Part shown: positions 45,532 through 55,303 of the stretch, piece by piece
How positions within the stretch are numbered: position 1 is the stretch's first letter
How the letters are laid out: each line of letters starts with the position of its first letter
Source of the DNA: Pantoea agglomerans
GTDB taxonomy: Bacteria; Pseudomonadota; Gammaproteobacteria; Enterobacterales; Enterobacteriaceae
Direction of reading: 5' to 3'
Assembly (NCBI RefSeq): GCF_020149765.1
Contig: NZ_CP083809.1
Coordinates: forward strand, 3,782,001 to 3,846,000
DNA: 64,000 nucleotides
The notes under the pieces: generated by a model
The model's database searches: none
What the model saw: the letters and a program-made list of their open reading frames with translations, nothing else
Told to the model about the DNA's origin: nothing
Made by a program: the position numbers and the translations under genes

Positions 45532-47031
45532 TTATTCATGGAGCCGCCTCACGCGCGCATCCAGGGTTTCGGCGACGTCGTCAGGCGTCTCCTCGCTCTC
45601 CCATGCCTTTTCCGGCATCGCCTGCTCGACCAACTGCGGATTGATAGAGCGTTTAACTTCAACGCCCAGGGATTTAAACGCCTCGCTCTGCGCGATCAGA
45701 TTGCCACGCCCTTCCGCCAGCTTTTTCATCGCTTCGCGGTAGCTGTTGTGCGCCTTATCCAGATTATGGCCGATACCGCTCATATCATCGACGAACAGCC
45801 GCATCTTATCGTAAAGGCGCGCCGCGCGTTCGGCGATGCGCTGCGCGTTGCGACTCTGGTGCTCGTAGCGCCAGAGGTTGTTGATGGTGCGCAGCGCCAC
45901 CAGCAGCGTGGTTGGACTGACCAGCATAATATTTTGCTGCAGCGCCTCGCTGATCAGCTCCGGCTGGCGGTCGATCGCCAGCAGAAACGCCGGCTCGACC
46001 GGAATAAACATCAACACATAATCGAGCGAGCGTAAACCGGCCAGTTGTTGATAATCTTTACGGCCCAGCAGGCGAATATGGCTGCGCACCGCGGCGACAT
46101 GCTCCTGCAGCGCCTGTTCGCGCGTCACCTCATCCCCGGCGTTGAAATAGCGCTCGTAGGCCACCAGCGTCATCTTGGCGTCGACCACCACATCTTTTCC
46201 CTGCGGCAGACGCACGATAACATCGGGTTGCATTCTGCCCTGCTGCTCCGACTGCAGACTGACCTGCGTCTGATACTCATGCCCTTCGCGCAGGCCTGAC
46301 GCCTCCAGCACGCGGCTCAGCACCACTTCGCCCCAGTTGCCCTGGATTTTGTTGTCGCCTTTCAGCGCTTTGGTGAGGTTGATCGCCTCCTGCGCCATCT
46401 GCGCATTCAGCTGCTGCAGCTGGCGGATCTCATGGGCCAGCGTGTGCCGCTCGCGCGCCTCCTGGCCAAAGCTGTCGTGCACCTGACGACGAAAGCCGTC
46501 CAGCTGCTCGCGCAGCGGGCCAATCAGGCTGTTCAGGCTCTGGCGGTTTTGCTCGTCGACGCGACGGCCGCTGTTTTCGAAGATACGGTTGGCGAGATTT
46601 TCGAACTGCGCGCTGAGGCGCTGCTCGCTGCTGGTAAGCAGACGCTGCTTCTCCTCGGCGGCGAAGCGCGTCTCTTCAAGGCGGATAGTGACCTCGCGCA
46701 GTTCGGCCTCCTGCGCACTGTTAACCTCAAGCTGGTTGCGCAGCTCGCGATTAAGCTGTTCGCATTCGCCGCGCCAGTAATCGAGCTGCTGCAGCCGCTC
46801 CTGCGCGCCGCTCAGCGCGCCGTGCAGCTGACGCAGCTCCTGTTCGCGCTGCTGTAGCTGCTGCTGGAGCTGTTCAAGCTGCTGCTGCTGACGCTGCTGC
46901 GCCTCCTGCTGCAAACGCCGTTCAGTGGCGAAGCTGGCGGCCTGATGGCCGGCGCGCAGCTGCGCCAGCATCCAGCCGATGCCCAATCCGGCGAGCGCCA
47001 GACAGGCGCTGATAATAATCTGCTGATCCAT
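45532..47031 (-). CDS. rmuC: DNA recombination protein RmuC
   Basis: 499 residues. An N-terminal membrane helix (residues ~5-25), a long Gln/Glu-rich coiled coil (~30-190), then the RmuC domain (KALKGDNKIQGNWGEVVLSRVLE onward). Its loss in E. coli raises recombination at inverted repeats; it is distantly related to restriction-type nucleases. It precedes ubiE by 75 bases. Confidence 0.96.
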   Translation of the reverse strand: MDQQIIISACLALAGLGIGWMLAQLRAGHQAASFATERRLQQEAQQRQQQQLEQLQQQLQQREQELRQLHGALSGAQERLQQLDYWRGECEQLNRELRNQLEVNSAQEAELREVTIRLEETRFAAEEKQRLLTSSEQRLSAQFENLANRIFENSGRRVDEQNRQSLNSLIGPLREQLDGFRRQVHDSFGQEARERHTLAHEIRQLQQLNAQMAQEAINLTKALKGDNKIQGNWGEVVLSRVLEASGLREGHEYQTQVSLQSEQQGRMQPDVIVRLPQGKDVVVDAKMTLVAYERYFNAGDEVTREQALQEHVAAVRSHIRLLGRKDYQQLAGLRSLDYVLMFIPVEPAFLLAIDRQPELISEALQQNIMLVSPTTLLVALRTINNLWRYEHQSRNAQRIAERAARLYDKMRLFVDDMSGIGHNLDKAHNSYREAMKKLAEGRGNLIAQSEAFKSLGVEVKRSINPQLVEQAMPEKAWESEETPDDVAETLDARVRRLHE

Positions 47032-47126
47032 GATCCCCTCGCGACGCGCATTGCTCGGGAAAAGGTAAAGTCGGCCTGTATGAATGTCCAGACTATTTTG
47101 GGCCGGGCTTCAGCCGGGAGAAGGCA

Positions 47127-48395
47127 CTACAGCGCTCTTACCTGCAGCTCGCCCGCTTTCCAGGCGTCGGTAAGAAAAAAGGGCATCGGCATCAGCCATT
47201 CGTCGCCTTTTACCCGCGCTGGATAAACAAAGGCGTTGCCACCCCAGGTCAGCTCCACGGGCTGCGTCTCGCCCTCTTTTACCGTTGCCTTACCCGCCAT
47301 GCTGGCGAAGCCGGCGTTGCTGCCGACGTGGAAGTTATCCATGCGCCAGCGCACCGGCGCGTGCGGCGGCCAGGGCTGCCCCTGGTGGAAACGGAAAATC
47401 TCATCGTGGCTGAGAAGGCTTTCGCGCACCGTCGGCCACAGCGCGGCCTTAAGGAAATATTGATCGGTAAAGCGCTCGCTGCCGCTGTAGCGGGCGATAA
47501 AGTCGCGCATCGCCTGCGCCATATTGCTGAAGACGCCGTTGCAGCCGCCCCACATGCCCGCCAGCAGCAGCTCGGTATGCGTAAAGTAGTCGCGCATATG
47601 GTGGAACCAGTATGGCGAGGCGAGCCAGGCGTTGACCGCGGCCGCTTCGCGCTCCGACAGCAGCGAGTCGGCGTCGCGGATAATAAAGCGTTTGACGACG
47701 GGATCGTCCATCACCAGAAAACGCCACAGCGTCGGGTAGATCGCCTTTTCCTGCGACATATCGACCAGATCGACATGCGGCTGGTTGAGGCGCTGCCACA
47801 CATGCTGCGGCACGCTCTGGTCAAGGTAAACGCGGCAGCGCCAGCCGGGATAGAACGCCTGCGCCACCTCAACGTTTTTAATCAGGGTTTCGCAGTAGCG
47901 CGGCTGGCCGCCGTAAAGGCTAAAGGCGATAACGTTCTGTTCGGGTCTGGTGAGATCGATCGGCTCCGGCCGCGCCGCCGGAAAAGCGTAGCGCTGTCCC
48001 TGGCGGAAACGGGCGTCCGCGCCGTTCAGCGCCTCAAGGCCATATTTCGCCAGCTCCTCTTGCCTGCCCATCCAGCCGCACAGCTCCGCCAGTCCATCCA
48101 GCCAGGTCTCTGAAGCGGTCGCGCGCACCGCGGGCGGCGCCTGATAGATTTTCTGATAGACCCGGTAAGCCTTGCTGTAGTGGCCGAGCCGCAGCAGACA
48201 AAGCGCATAGTCGCTCAGCACCTGCATCTGATTTGGCATGGCGCGCAGCACCTCTTCGCAGCAGCTGGCGGCGGCGGCATAATCCTGCTGTGCCATATGC
48301 TGGCGAAAGCGCGCGGCGGCGTTTTCAAGGCGCGCCTGCATGGCGACGGGAGAAGGGGTTAAGGCGGATTTCTGTCGTGGCGGCGTCTGGCGCAT
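47127..48395 (-). CDS. TPR-glycosyltransferase-like protein, function unknown
   Basis: 422 residues, not found between rmuC and udp in E. coli. Residues ~20-130 form TPR-like helical repeats (AMPNQMQVLSDYALCLLRLG, HYSKAYRVYQKIY). Residues ~153-300 look like a nucleotide-sugar transferase: NVIAFSLYGGQPRYCE, a DAD motif at 241-243 (IIRDADSLLSERE), FHHMRDY (264-270) and GMWGG (280-284). I recall the last three in a poorly described family of capsular or viral glycosyltransferases. GAGG lies before the chosen ATG; a second start 18 codons in (48341) is possible. There is no signal peptide. Substrate and partner are unknown. Confidence 0.75.
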   Translation of the reverse strand: MRQTPPRQKSALTPSPVAMQARLENAAARFRQHMAQQDYAAAASCCEEVLRAMPNQMQVLSDYALCLLRLGHYSKAYRVYQKIYQAPPAVRATASETWLDGLAELCGWMGRQEELAKYGLEALNGADARFRQGQRYAFPAARPEPIDLTRPEQNVIAFSLYGGQPRYCETLIKNVEVAQAFYPGWRCRVYLDQSVPQHVWQRLNQPHVDLVDMSQEKAIYPTLWRFLVMDDPVVKRFIIRDADSLLSEREAAAVNAWLASPYWFHHMRDYFTHTELLLAGMWGGCNGVFSNMAQAMRDFIARYSGSERFTDQYFLKAALWPTVRESLLSHDEIFRFHQGQPWPPHAPVRWRMDNFHVGSNAGFASMAGKATVKEGETQPVELTWGGNAFVYPARVKGDEWLMPMPFFLTDAWKAGELQVRAL

Positions 48396-48458
48396 CGGGC
48401 GATCCTCGCTTTTGCTGTAGAGAGCAGAGGCAGCGCGCAGAGGCGCTGCCTGAAAGCG

Positions 48459-49214
48459 TTATAACAAACGGCGAGCCGCTTCGACCACAATTTTTACCGC
48501 ATCGCTCTCGGTCTGCTTCATGGTAGCCGCATCCGGGATCTCTTTTTGCGTACGGTTGACGATAACGCCCGCCACCATGCCCGCGCGCAGCCCCTGGCTG
48601 GCGCACATCGTCAGCAGCGTCGCAGACTCCATCTCATAGTTGAGCACGCCCATCTGCTGCCACTCTTTCATCGAGCCCTGGAAGCGGCTCACCACGCGGC
48701 CGGAGAAGGTGTCGTAGCGCTCCTGCCCCGGGTAGAAGGTATCGGAAGAGGCGGTAACGCCGATATGGGTCGTGGCGCCGCTCGCTTCCGCCGCCGCGAC
48801 CAGCGCAGTGGTGCAGGCGAAGTCCGCCACGGCCGGAAACTCCAGCGGCGCGAAATGCTGGCTGGCGCCGTCGAGGCGCACCGCGCCGGTGGTGACCAGC
48901 ACGTCGCCGACGTTAATGTGCGGCTGAATCGCGCCGGTGGTGCCGACGCGCAGGAAGGTGCGCACGCCAAGCTGCGCCAGCTCTTCCACCGCGATAGAGG
49001 TCGACGGGCCGCCGATGCCGGTGGAGCAGACCACCACCGGCTTGCCGTCCAGCTTCGCCAGCCAGGAGGTGAATTCCCGGTGCGACGCCAGCGGCTGGGC
49101 ATCCGCCATCAGTCCGGCAATTTTCTTTACGCGCTCCGGATCGCCGGGAACGATAGCCAGGGTCGCGCCCTGCAGATCGGCTTTGGTCAGGCCAAGGTGG
49201 AAAACGTCAGACAT
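48459..49214 (-). CDS. udp: Uridine phosphorylase
   Basis: 251 residues. Splits uridine into uracil and ribose-1-phosphate for salvage. NP-I family motifs: IVPGDPERV phosphate loop, [10 protein letters not shown], and EMESATLL, which binds the ribose. Two CRP-type sites lie in its upstream region, in keeping with E. coli udp, which is activated by CRP and repressed by CytR. Confidence 0.98.
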   Translation of the reverse strand: MSDVFHLGLTKADLQGATLAIVPGDPERVKKIAGLMADAQPLASHREFTSWLAKLDGKPVVVCSTGIGGPSTSIAVEELAQLGVRTFLRVGTTGAIQPHINVGDVLVTTGAVRLDGASQHFAPLEFPAVADFACTTALVAAAEASGATTHIGVTASSDTFYPGQERYDTFSGRVVSRFQGSMKEWQQMGVLNYEMESATLLTMCASQGLRAGMVAGVIVNRTQKEIPDAATMKQTESDAVKIVVEAARRLL

Positions 49215-49274
49215 AGCAAACTCCTGAACAGGGAAGTGAAGCGCGCCACTCTACGTCAGCGCAGCGCAAATTTG

Positions 49275-49290
49275 TGTGATTACAGTCACT
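49275..49290. promoter_or_regulatory. CRP site 1 upstream of udp
   Basis: TGTGATTACAGTCACT, with arms TGTGA and TCACT and a 6-base spacer, 61 bases before the udp start. Matches the CRP consensus in 9 of 10 arm bases. Confidence 0.8.
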
Positions 49291-49326
49291 ATCAAAAATG
49301 AATGTTACATTTTACTTAGATAACAA

Positions 49327-49342
49327 TGAGATCTCTGTCACA
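49327..49342. promoter_or_regulatory. CRP site 2 upstream of udp
   Basis: TGAGATCTCTGTCACA, arms TGAGA and TCACA, centred 52 bases from site 1. Such spacing would let a CytR dimer sit between two CRP dimers as in other CytR-controlled promoters. The rest of the 302-base udp-dlhH gap shows no other element I can name. Confidence 0.7.
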
Positions 49343-49516
49343 TAACTAAGCCATTCAGAATGTCATTGCTACAAGCTGTGTGCGTCGGGCTTCGCAGCAA
49401 TGTTAAAGAGAAGAGTGTTTTTGCTCGCTCCCTACGCCGTTCCCGGTCTCTGGTCCAGAGGTTATCTGGCCAGGCTATAGTTACGTGATTGCGCTACTGC
49501 CAGCACGGAGAAAAAA

Positions 49517-50344
49517 ATGAAAACCGAAGACAATATGGCACAAAAATCATCAACGGGCGGCTTTGCGCCTGCAGTGCAGCCGACCGCCTCAACAACCATC
49601 CATACCGACAGCCCTGACATTCATTCCGGCGAAACCTCGGTGCCGAGCCAGGGTGAGAATATGCCCGCCTGGTACGCCCGTCCCAAAGAGGCAGCCGGCC
49701 CGCTGCCGGTGGTGCTGGTGGTGCAGGAGATCTTTGGCGTGCACGAGCATATCCGCGATATCTGCCGTCGACTGGCGCTGGAGGGCTATCTGGCGGTCGC
49801 GCCGGAGCTCTATTTCCGCGAAGGTGACCCGAACGACTACAACGATATCCCCACCCTGTTCAGCGAGCTGGTAAATAAGGTGCCGGACAGCCAGGTGCTT
49901 TCCGATCTCGACCACGTCGCCAACTGGGCTGGCCGCAACGGCGGCGATATTCGCCGCATGGGCATTACCGGCTTCTGCTGGGGCGGCCGCATCAGCTGGC
50001 TTTACGCCGCGCACAATCCGCAGCTGCGCGCCGCCGTCGCCTGGTATGGCCGCCTGACTGGCGAAAAAACCATGAAGCAGCAGAAGCACCCGATCGATAT
50101 CGCCGTGGATTTAGGCGCGCCGGTGCTGGGCCTTTACGGCGGCCAGGACAACAGCATTCCGCTGGAGAGCGTGGAGCAGATGCGTCAGGCGCTGCACGCC
50201 GCTAATGCGAAGGCAGAAATTGTCGTCTATCCCGACGCGGGCCACGCCTTTAACGCCGACTACCGTCCGAGCTATCACGCCGAGTCGGCGCAGGATGGCT
50301 GGGCGCGCATGCTGACGTGGTTCAGGCAGTTTGGCGTCGTCTGA
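49517..50344 (+). CDS. dlhH: Dienelactone hydrolase family protein YsgA/DlhH
   Basis: 275 residues, alpha/beta hydrolase with a cysteine nucleophile in GFCWGGR, aspartate in GGQDNS, and histidine in GHAFNADYRPSYH. The physiological substrate in enterobacteria is not established. I use the ATG at 49517, seven bases from GGAG; an ATG six codons later is possible. Adjacent to udp and metE as in E. coli. Confidence 0.93.
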   Translation: MKTEDNMAQKSSTGGFAPAVQPTASTTIHTDSPDIHSGETSVPSQGENMPAWYARPKEAAGPLPVVLVVQEIFGVHEHIRDICRRLALEGYLAVAPELYFREGDPNDYNDIPTLFSELVNKVPDSQVLSDLDHVANWAGRNGGDIRRMGITGFCWGGRISWLYAAHNPQLRAAVAWYGRLTGEKTMKQQKHPIDIAVDLGAPVLGLYGGQDNSIPLESVEQMRQALHAANAKAEIVVYPDAGHAFNADYRPSYHAESAQDGWARMLTWFRQFGVV

Positions 50345-50357
50345 TTGCTCACGCCAT

Positions 50358-50381
50358 AAAAAAGGGGCGCCGCAGCGCCCC
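50358..50381 (-). terminator. metE terminator
   Basis: GGGGCGC, TGCG and GCGCCCC followed by TTTTTT on the minus strand, 27 bases after the metE stop. Confidence 0.92.
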
Positions 50382-50407
50382 AAACTCAACAACAACACAA
50401 AGTAAAC

Positions 50408-52678
50408 TCAGGCGTTTTCGCCGCGCAGTTTCTTCGCCGCGTCCACCATATTCGCCAGCGCCTGACGGGTCTCCGTCCAGCCGCGCGTTTTCAGGCCGCA
50501 GTCCGGGTTGACCCACAGACGCTCCTCTGGAATGCGCTGTGCCGCTTTACGCAGCAGATTCTCCATCCACTCGACGCTCGGCACGTTCGGCGAATGAATA
50601 TCGTAAACGCCGGGGCCGATTTCGTTCGGGTATTCAAATGCCTTAAAGGCTTCCAGCAGATCCATATCGGAACGCGAGGTTTCGATAGTGATGACATCCG
50701 CATCCAGCGCTGCGATGGACGCCATAATGTCGTTGAATTCGCAGTAACACATATGGGTATGGATCTGCGTGTCATCTTTCGCCACCGCGGCGTTGAGCCG
50801 GAAGGCGTCTACCGCCCACTGCAGATAGGCAGCCCAGTCGGACTGATGCAGCGGCAGACCTTCGCGCAGCGCTGGCTCGTCAATCTGAATAATGCCGATG
50901 CCGGCCGCTTCGAGATCCGCCACCTCGTCGCGCAGCGCCAGCGCGATTTGCTTCGCGATGGTCTCGCGCGACACATCCTCGCGCGGGAAGGACCAGCAGA
51001 GAATGGTCACCGGCCCGGTCAGCATCCCCTTCACCGGCTTGTCGGTCAGCGACTGCGCATAGGTCGCCCACTCCACGGTAATCGGCTGCGGACGGCTGAC
51101 GTCACCGATAATCACCGGCGGCTTGACGCAGCGCGAACCGTAGCTCTGCACCCAGCCGTTCTGGGTGAAGACGAAACCGTCCAGGTTTTCGCCGAAGTAC
51201 TCCACCATATCGTTACGCTCCGCTTCGCCGTGTACCAGCACGTCGAGGCCAAGGCGCTCCTGCTCGGCGATCGCCTGCCTGATATGCTGCGCGATGCCGG
51301 TGCGGTAGCTGGCACCGTCGATATTGCCCTTTTTAAAATCGAGCCGCAGGCCGCGGATCTCAGTGGTCTGCGGGAAAGAACCGATGGTGGTGGTTGGCCA
51401 GGCCGGCAGATTAAAGCGGCTGCGCTGCGCGCGGGCGCGCGCGGCGTAGGGGCTGGCACGCTCGGTATCCTGTGCGGAAATCGCCGCCAGCCGCCTGCCG
51501 ACCGCCGCATTATGAACGCGGCTGGAGTGAGCGCGGTTGCGAATCGGCGCGCTCCAGGCTTCCAGCGAGGCGGCGTCGTTATGGTTGAGCGCGTCGCTCA
51601 GCAGCTTAAGTTCGCCACACTTCTGCAGCGCGAAGGCGAACCAGCTTTTTACTTCGTCATCGAGACGGGTCTCAGCGCTCAGATCGATAGGGCTGTGCAG
51701 CAGCGAGCAAGAGGTGCCGATCCACAGCAGATCGCGCTGGCCGAGCAGCGGCTGCAGGCGCTGGTACCAGCGGCTCAGATCGGCACGCCAGACGTTGCGG
51801 CCGTTGATGACGCCGAGCGACAGCAGCCACGACGCCGGCAGCTGCTGATTCAGCTGGGCGAGGTCGTCACGGCCGTGTACCAGATCGACATGCAGCCCCT
51901 GCACCGGCAGCGCCCGAATCACATCAAGATTCTGGCCGATGCTGTCGAAATAGGTGGTCAGCAGCAGCTTCACCCTGCCCTGCAGCGCCTGATAAGCGGG
52001 CCCGAACGCATCGCGCCACGCCTGCGGCAGCTCCAGCGACAGCGCCGGCTCGTCAATCTGCACCCACTCGACGCCGCGCTTTTTCAGCTCGGCCAGCACC
52101 TGCTGATAAACCGGCAGAATCGCATTCAGCAGCGACAGGCGGTCGAACGGCTCGCCTTTCACTTTGCCCAGCCAGAGATAAGTCACCGGCCCGAGCAGCA
52201 CCGGCTTCACCTTGTGGCCCAGCGCCAGCGCCTCGTCCACTTCGTCCAGCAGCTGCGTCCAGCTCAGTTTAAACGACTGGCCCTGGGTGAACTCCGGCAC
52301 GATATAGTGATAGTTGGTGTTAAACCATTTGGTCATCTCGGCGGCGGCGGCCGGTTCGCCGGTCGGTGCCCGACCGCGCGCGATGCGGAACAGCGTATCA
52401 AGATCGACGGTGCCCTCTTGATTCTGATGGCGAGCCGGGACGTTGCCCAGCATCAGGCTGGTGGTCAGCACATGATCGTACCAGGCGAAATCGCCAACCG
52501 GCAGCCAGTCCACGCCCGCCTCTTTCTGCTGCTGCCAGTGACGGGCGCGCAGTTCGCGTCCTGTCTCCAGCAGCGCCTGCTGAGTCGCTTTGCCCGCCCA
52601 GTAGCTCTCCTGCGCTTTTTTCAGTTCGCGACGCAGGCCGACGCGGGGAAAGCCGAGGGTATGGTTCAGAATGGTCAT
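50408..52678 (-). CDS. metE: Cobalamin-independent methionine synthase
   Basis: 756 residues (E. coli 753), starting [14 protein letters not shown] after GGGAGA. Transfers methyl from methyltetrahydrofolate to homocysteine. Zinc ligands are in [11 protein letters not shown] and NPDCGLKTR. The longer in-frame version extends through the control region and is rejected. It is divergent from metR, its activator; MetJ boxes lie in between. Confidence 0.99.
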   Translation of the reverse strand: MTILNHTLGFPRVGLRRELKKAQESYWAGKATQQALLETGRELRARHWQQQKEAGVDWLPVGDFAWYDHVLTTSLMLGNVPARHQNQEGTVDLDTLFRIARGRAPTGEPAAAAEMTKWFNTNYHYIVPEFTQGQSFKLSWTQLLDEVDEALALGHKVKPVLLGPVTYLWLGKVKGEPFDRLSLLNAILPVYQQVLAELKKRGVEWVQIDEPALSLELPQAWRDAFGPAYQALQGRVKLLLTTYFDSIGQNLDVIRALPVQGLHVDLVHGRDDLAQLNQQLPASWLLSLGVINGRNVWRADLSRWYQRLQPLLGQRDLLWIGTSCSLLHSPIDLSAETRLDDEVKSWFAFALQKCGELKLLSDALNHNDAASLEAWSAPIRNRAHSSRVHNAAVGRRLAAISAQDTERASPYAARARAQRSRFNLPAWPTTTIGSFPQTTEIRGLRLDFKKGNIDGASYRTGIAQHIRQAIAEQERLGLDVLVHGEAERNDMVEYFGENLDGFVFTQNGWVQSYGSRCVKPPVIIGDVSRPQPITVEWATYAQSLTDKPVKGMLTGPVTILCWSFPREDVSRETIAKQIALALRDEVADLEAAGIGIIQIDEPALREGLPLHQSDWAAYLQWAVDAFRLNAAVAKDDTQIHTHMCYCEFNDIMASIAALDADVITIETSRSDMDLLEAFKAFEYPNEIGPGVYDIHSPNVPSVEWMENLLRKAAQRIPEERLWVNPDCGLKTRGWTETRQALANMVDAAKKLRGENA

Positions 52679-52724
52679 ATGCTGTTCTCCCGATAAATTC
52701 TCTTTGGCTTCGCCTGGCAGCCAA

Positions 52725-52748
52725 AGATGTTTAGCCGTCCAGATGTTT
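52725..52748. promoter_or_regulatory. MetJ operator: three tandem met boxes
   Basis: AGATGTTT, AGCCGTCC and AGATGTTT are contiguous 8-mers, each matching the met box AGACGTCT at 6 of 8 bases, in the 142-base gap between metE and metR. MetJ with SAM binds tandem boxes cooperatively. MetR sites must also lie here, but only a weak match (TGAACAATTTGCG) was seen on the minus strand. Confidence 0.75.
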
Positions 52749-52820
52749 ACACCGCTATCTTCTGCGGGTAGTGTATGTTCCTCAAGCGCAAATTGTTCAA
52801 TCTCCATGTGAAGGACGCTC

Positions 52821-53747
52821 ATGATCGAACTCAAGCACCTGCGGACGCTTCAGGCTCTGCGTAATACTGGCTCGCTGGCCGCCGCCGCCGCGCAGCTTCA
52901 TCAAACGCAATCCGCGCTATCGCACCAGTTCAGCGATCTCGAACAGCGGCTGGGATTCCGCCTGTTCGTGCGCAAGAGCCAGCCGCTGCGCTTCACGCCG
53001 CAGGGTGAAGTTCTGCTGCAGCTGGCGGAGCAGGTGCTGCCGCAAATTCAGCAGGCGCTGCAGGCGTGCCACGAGCCCTGTCAGGCGACGCTGCGCATCG
53101 CCATTGAGTGCCACAGCTGCATTCAGTGGCTGACGCCGGCGCTGGATAAATTCCGCCAGAGCTGGCCGCAAGTGGTCATGGATTTCAAGTCGGGCGTCAC
53201 CTTCGATCCGCAGCCTGCGCTGCAGCAGGGCGAACTGGACGTGGTGTTGACCTCCGACATCCTGCCGCGCAGCGGCCTGCACTACACGCCGATGTTCGAC
53301 TTCGAAGTGCGTCTGGTTCTGGCGCCCGACCATCCGCTGGCGCAGGTAGAGCAGATTACGCCCGAGGATCTGGCGCAAGAGGTGCTGATGATCTATCCGG
53401 TGCAGCGCCAGCGGCTCGATATCTGGCGCCATTTTCTCCAGCCGGCGGGCGTCAGCCCGGCCCTGAAGAGCGTCGATAACACCCTGCTGCTGATTCAGAT
53501 GGTGGCGGCGCGCATGGGGATCGCCGCGCTGCCGCACTGGGTGGTGGAGAGTTTTGAAAAGCAGGGATTAATCGTAACCAAAACGCTGGGCGAAGGGCTG
53601 TGGAGCCGGCTTTATGCCGCCGTACGCGACGGCGAGCAGCGTCAGCCGGTGCTGGAAGCCTTTACCCGCTTCGCGCGGCAGCACGCCTGCGAACACCTGC
53701 CCTTTGTGCGCGACGCGGCGCTTCCGGGCGCGATTTTGCAACGCTGA
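52821..53747 (+). CDS. metR: MetR, LysR-type activator of methionine synthesis
   Basis: 308 residues. N-terminal winged helix ([20 protein letters not shown], then [14 protein letters not shown]), effector domain binding homocysteine. It activates metE and metH. Divergent from metE as in E. coli. Confidence 0.97.
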   Translation: MIELKHLRTLQALRNTGSLAAAAAQLHQTQSALSHQFSDLEQRLGFRLFVRKSQPLRFTPQGEVLLQLAEQVLPQIQQALQACHEPCQATLRIAIECHSCIQWLTPALDKFRQSWPQVVMDFKSGVTFDPQPALQQGELDVVLTSDILPRSGLHYTPMFDFEVRLVLAPDHPLAQVEQITPEDLAQEVLMIYPVQRQRLDIWRHFLQPAGVSPALKSVDNTLLLIQMVAARMGIAALPHWVVESFEKQGLIVTKTLGEGLWSRLYAAVRDGEQRQPVLEAFTRFARQHACEHLPFVRDAALPGAILQR

Positions 53748-53803
53748 GCCGTAAATTCCCCTATAATGCGCAGCCTGTTAAACGACCATGAGAAAATCTC
53801 ACC

Positions 53804-54385
53804 ATGACCAATAACGATATTTTGCGCAGCGTGCGCTTTATGCTGAATTTAAGCGATGCCAAAGTGGTGGAGATTTTCGCACTGACTGACTGCGAAGTTG
53901 CGCTGAGCGACGTGCAGGCCTGGCTGAAAAAAGAGGACGACGCCGCGTTTAAACCGCTGCCGGACGTGCTGATGGGCTATTTTCTTAACGGCCTGATTTT
54001 CTTCCGTCGCGGCAAAAGCGAAGAGATGCCTGCGCCCTCGATCGAGCGCCGCATGAACAACAATATTTTTATGAAAAAGCTGCGTATCGCCTTCGATCTG
54101 AAAACCACCGATATTCCGGCGGTGCTGGCTAAGGCTAACTTCACGGTTTCTCAGGCGGAAATCGGCGCTATCTTCCGCAAGCCGGAGCATAAAAACTATC
54201 GCGAATGTGGCGACCAGATTATGCGTAACTTTCTAAAGGGCCTGACCCTGACGCTGCGCCCGACGCAGCCGGCCAAAGCCGCTCCAGCCCAGGCCACGAA
54301 CACCCGCCCGGCCCAGGCAGCGAAGTCTGCCCCGGCGAAAACGGCGAAACCTCGCCCGGCCCAGCCAGCAAAAGCCAAAAAATAG
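53804..54385 (+). CDS. yehS: YehS-like DUF1456 protein with Ala/Pro/Lys-rich tail
   Basis: 193 residues. Two DUF1456 repeats (residues ~3-72 and ~82-150; NDILRSVRFML, FKPLPDVLMGYFLNGLI, then ERRMNNNIFMKKLRIAF, NYRECGDQIMRNFLKGL) match E. coli YehS, which is about 156 residues. The extra 42-residue tail (152-193) is a run of PAK, PAQ and RPAQ units, strongly basic and probably unstructured. YehS function is unknown. The gene lies between metR and yigM, not where E. coli carries it. Confidence 0.88.
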   Translation: MTNNDILRSVRFMLNLSDAKVVEIFALTDCEVALSDVQAWLKKEDDAAFKPLPDVLMGYFLNGLIFFRRGKSEEMPAPSIERRMNNNIFMKKLRIAFDLKTTDIPAVLAKANFTVSQAEIGAIFRKPEHKNYRECGDQIMRNFLKGLTLTLRPTQPAKAAPAQATNTRPAQAAKSAPAKTAKPRPAQPAKAKK

Positions 54386-54408
54386 CCTTGCCCTTTAGCA
54401 CGTGCCAG

Positions 54409-54438
54409 CCGTCAGGACGACCATCGTTGTCCTGACGG
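54409..54438. terminator. Hairpin between convergent yehS-like gene and yigM
   Basis: CCGTCAGGAC and GTCCTGACGG, extended inward by two to three pairs including one G-U, form a strong symmetrical stem. No T run follows on either strand. Confidence 0.55.
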
Positions 54439-54448
54439 ATTATGCGCC

Positions 54449-55303
54449 TCAGCGACTGCGTACCACCCAGCGCTTATGCACATAGAGCGAAGCGAAAATC
54501 ACCAGCGCGCCGGCGATAAAACTGGGCCAGTGCGGCTTCTGCTGCCAGATCGCCAGATTCACCAGCAGCCCTGCCGGAACGTGCATATTGTTCATAATGC
54601 CCAGCGTGCCCGCATCCACCTGCGTGGCGCCGTAGTTCCACATAAAGTAGCCCAGCCCCGACGCCGCCACACCCAGCCACACCAGAATGCCCCACTGTAG
54701 CGAGGTGGTCGGCAGTTTCGCCGGATTACCCCACAGGCACCAGGCGATAATCGCAATCAGCACCGCGCCGAGATAAAACCAGGAAAAAGCGGTGTGCTGC
54801 GGCATCGGCCGGGTTTCCTGCAGACGCTTGTAGCCCACCATGCCCACGGCAAAGCAGATATTCGCCAGCTGCACCAGCAGCAGGCCGAACCAGAAATGAT
54901 CGCTGACCTTGTCGTAGCGAATAATCGCCGCGCCCGCGACCGCCAGCAGCGCGCTGAAGGCGTAGCCGATGCGCAGCGGACGCCTGCTGATCAGGTCATA
55001 AATCAGGGTGACGTAAAGCGGCGTCATCACGGTAAACAGCAGGAACTCCGAGACGCTGAGGTAGAGATAGGCCTCAAAGCTAATCAGGTACATGATGCCG
55101 AGCTGCAGCATCCCCACCAGCATATAGAGCAGCAGCGTCGACGGACGGTAGCCGCGCCAGCGCAGAAAAGGCAAAAACACCAGCGCCGCCAGCGCCAGAC
55201 GCATCAACACGGAGAACCAGGAGTCCACCTGCCCCGCCAGATATTCTCCAATCAGGCTAAAGGAAAACGCCCAAAGAATAGTGGTAACGATCAGTAACAG
55301 CAC
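54449..55303 (-). CDS. yigM: Biotin/EamA-type transporter YigM (BioP)
   Basis: 284 residues, about ten membrane helices in two EamA repeats. It matches E. coli YigM, the biotin importer, almost throughout (ILWAFSFSLIGEYLAGQVDS, YLMVGM region, GTLGIMNNMHVPAGLLVNLA). Neighbouring metR is conserved, with the yehS-like gene inserted between them. Confidence 0.9.
   Translation of the reverse strand: MLLLIVTTILWAFSFSLIGEYLAGQVDSWFSVLMRLALAALVFLPFLRWRGYRPSTLLLYMLVGMLQLGIMYLISFEAYLYLSVSEFLLFTVMTPLYVTLIYDLISRRPLRIGYAFSALLAVAGAAIIRYDKVSDHFWFGLLLVQLANICFAVGMVGYKRLQETRPMPQHTAFSWFYLGAVLIAIIAWCLWGNPAKLPTTSLQWGILVWLGVAASGLGYFMWNYGATQVDAGTLGIMNNMHVPAGLLVNLAIWQQKPHWPSFIAGALVIFASLYVHKRWVVRSR

Noticed and set aside
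50594..52696. 700-codon open frame opposite metE, and similar long frames opposite recQ (60688-62547), fadB (32843-34414) and the MocR gene (1960-3327)
   Set aside because: All mirror the codon structure of the real gene on the other strand, are rich in Arg, Gln and His, and have no recognisable family.
52750..52820. MetR operators (TGAA-N5-TTCA) in the metE-metR gap
   Set aside because: Only one poor half-matching site was seen; not enough to annotate.
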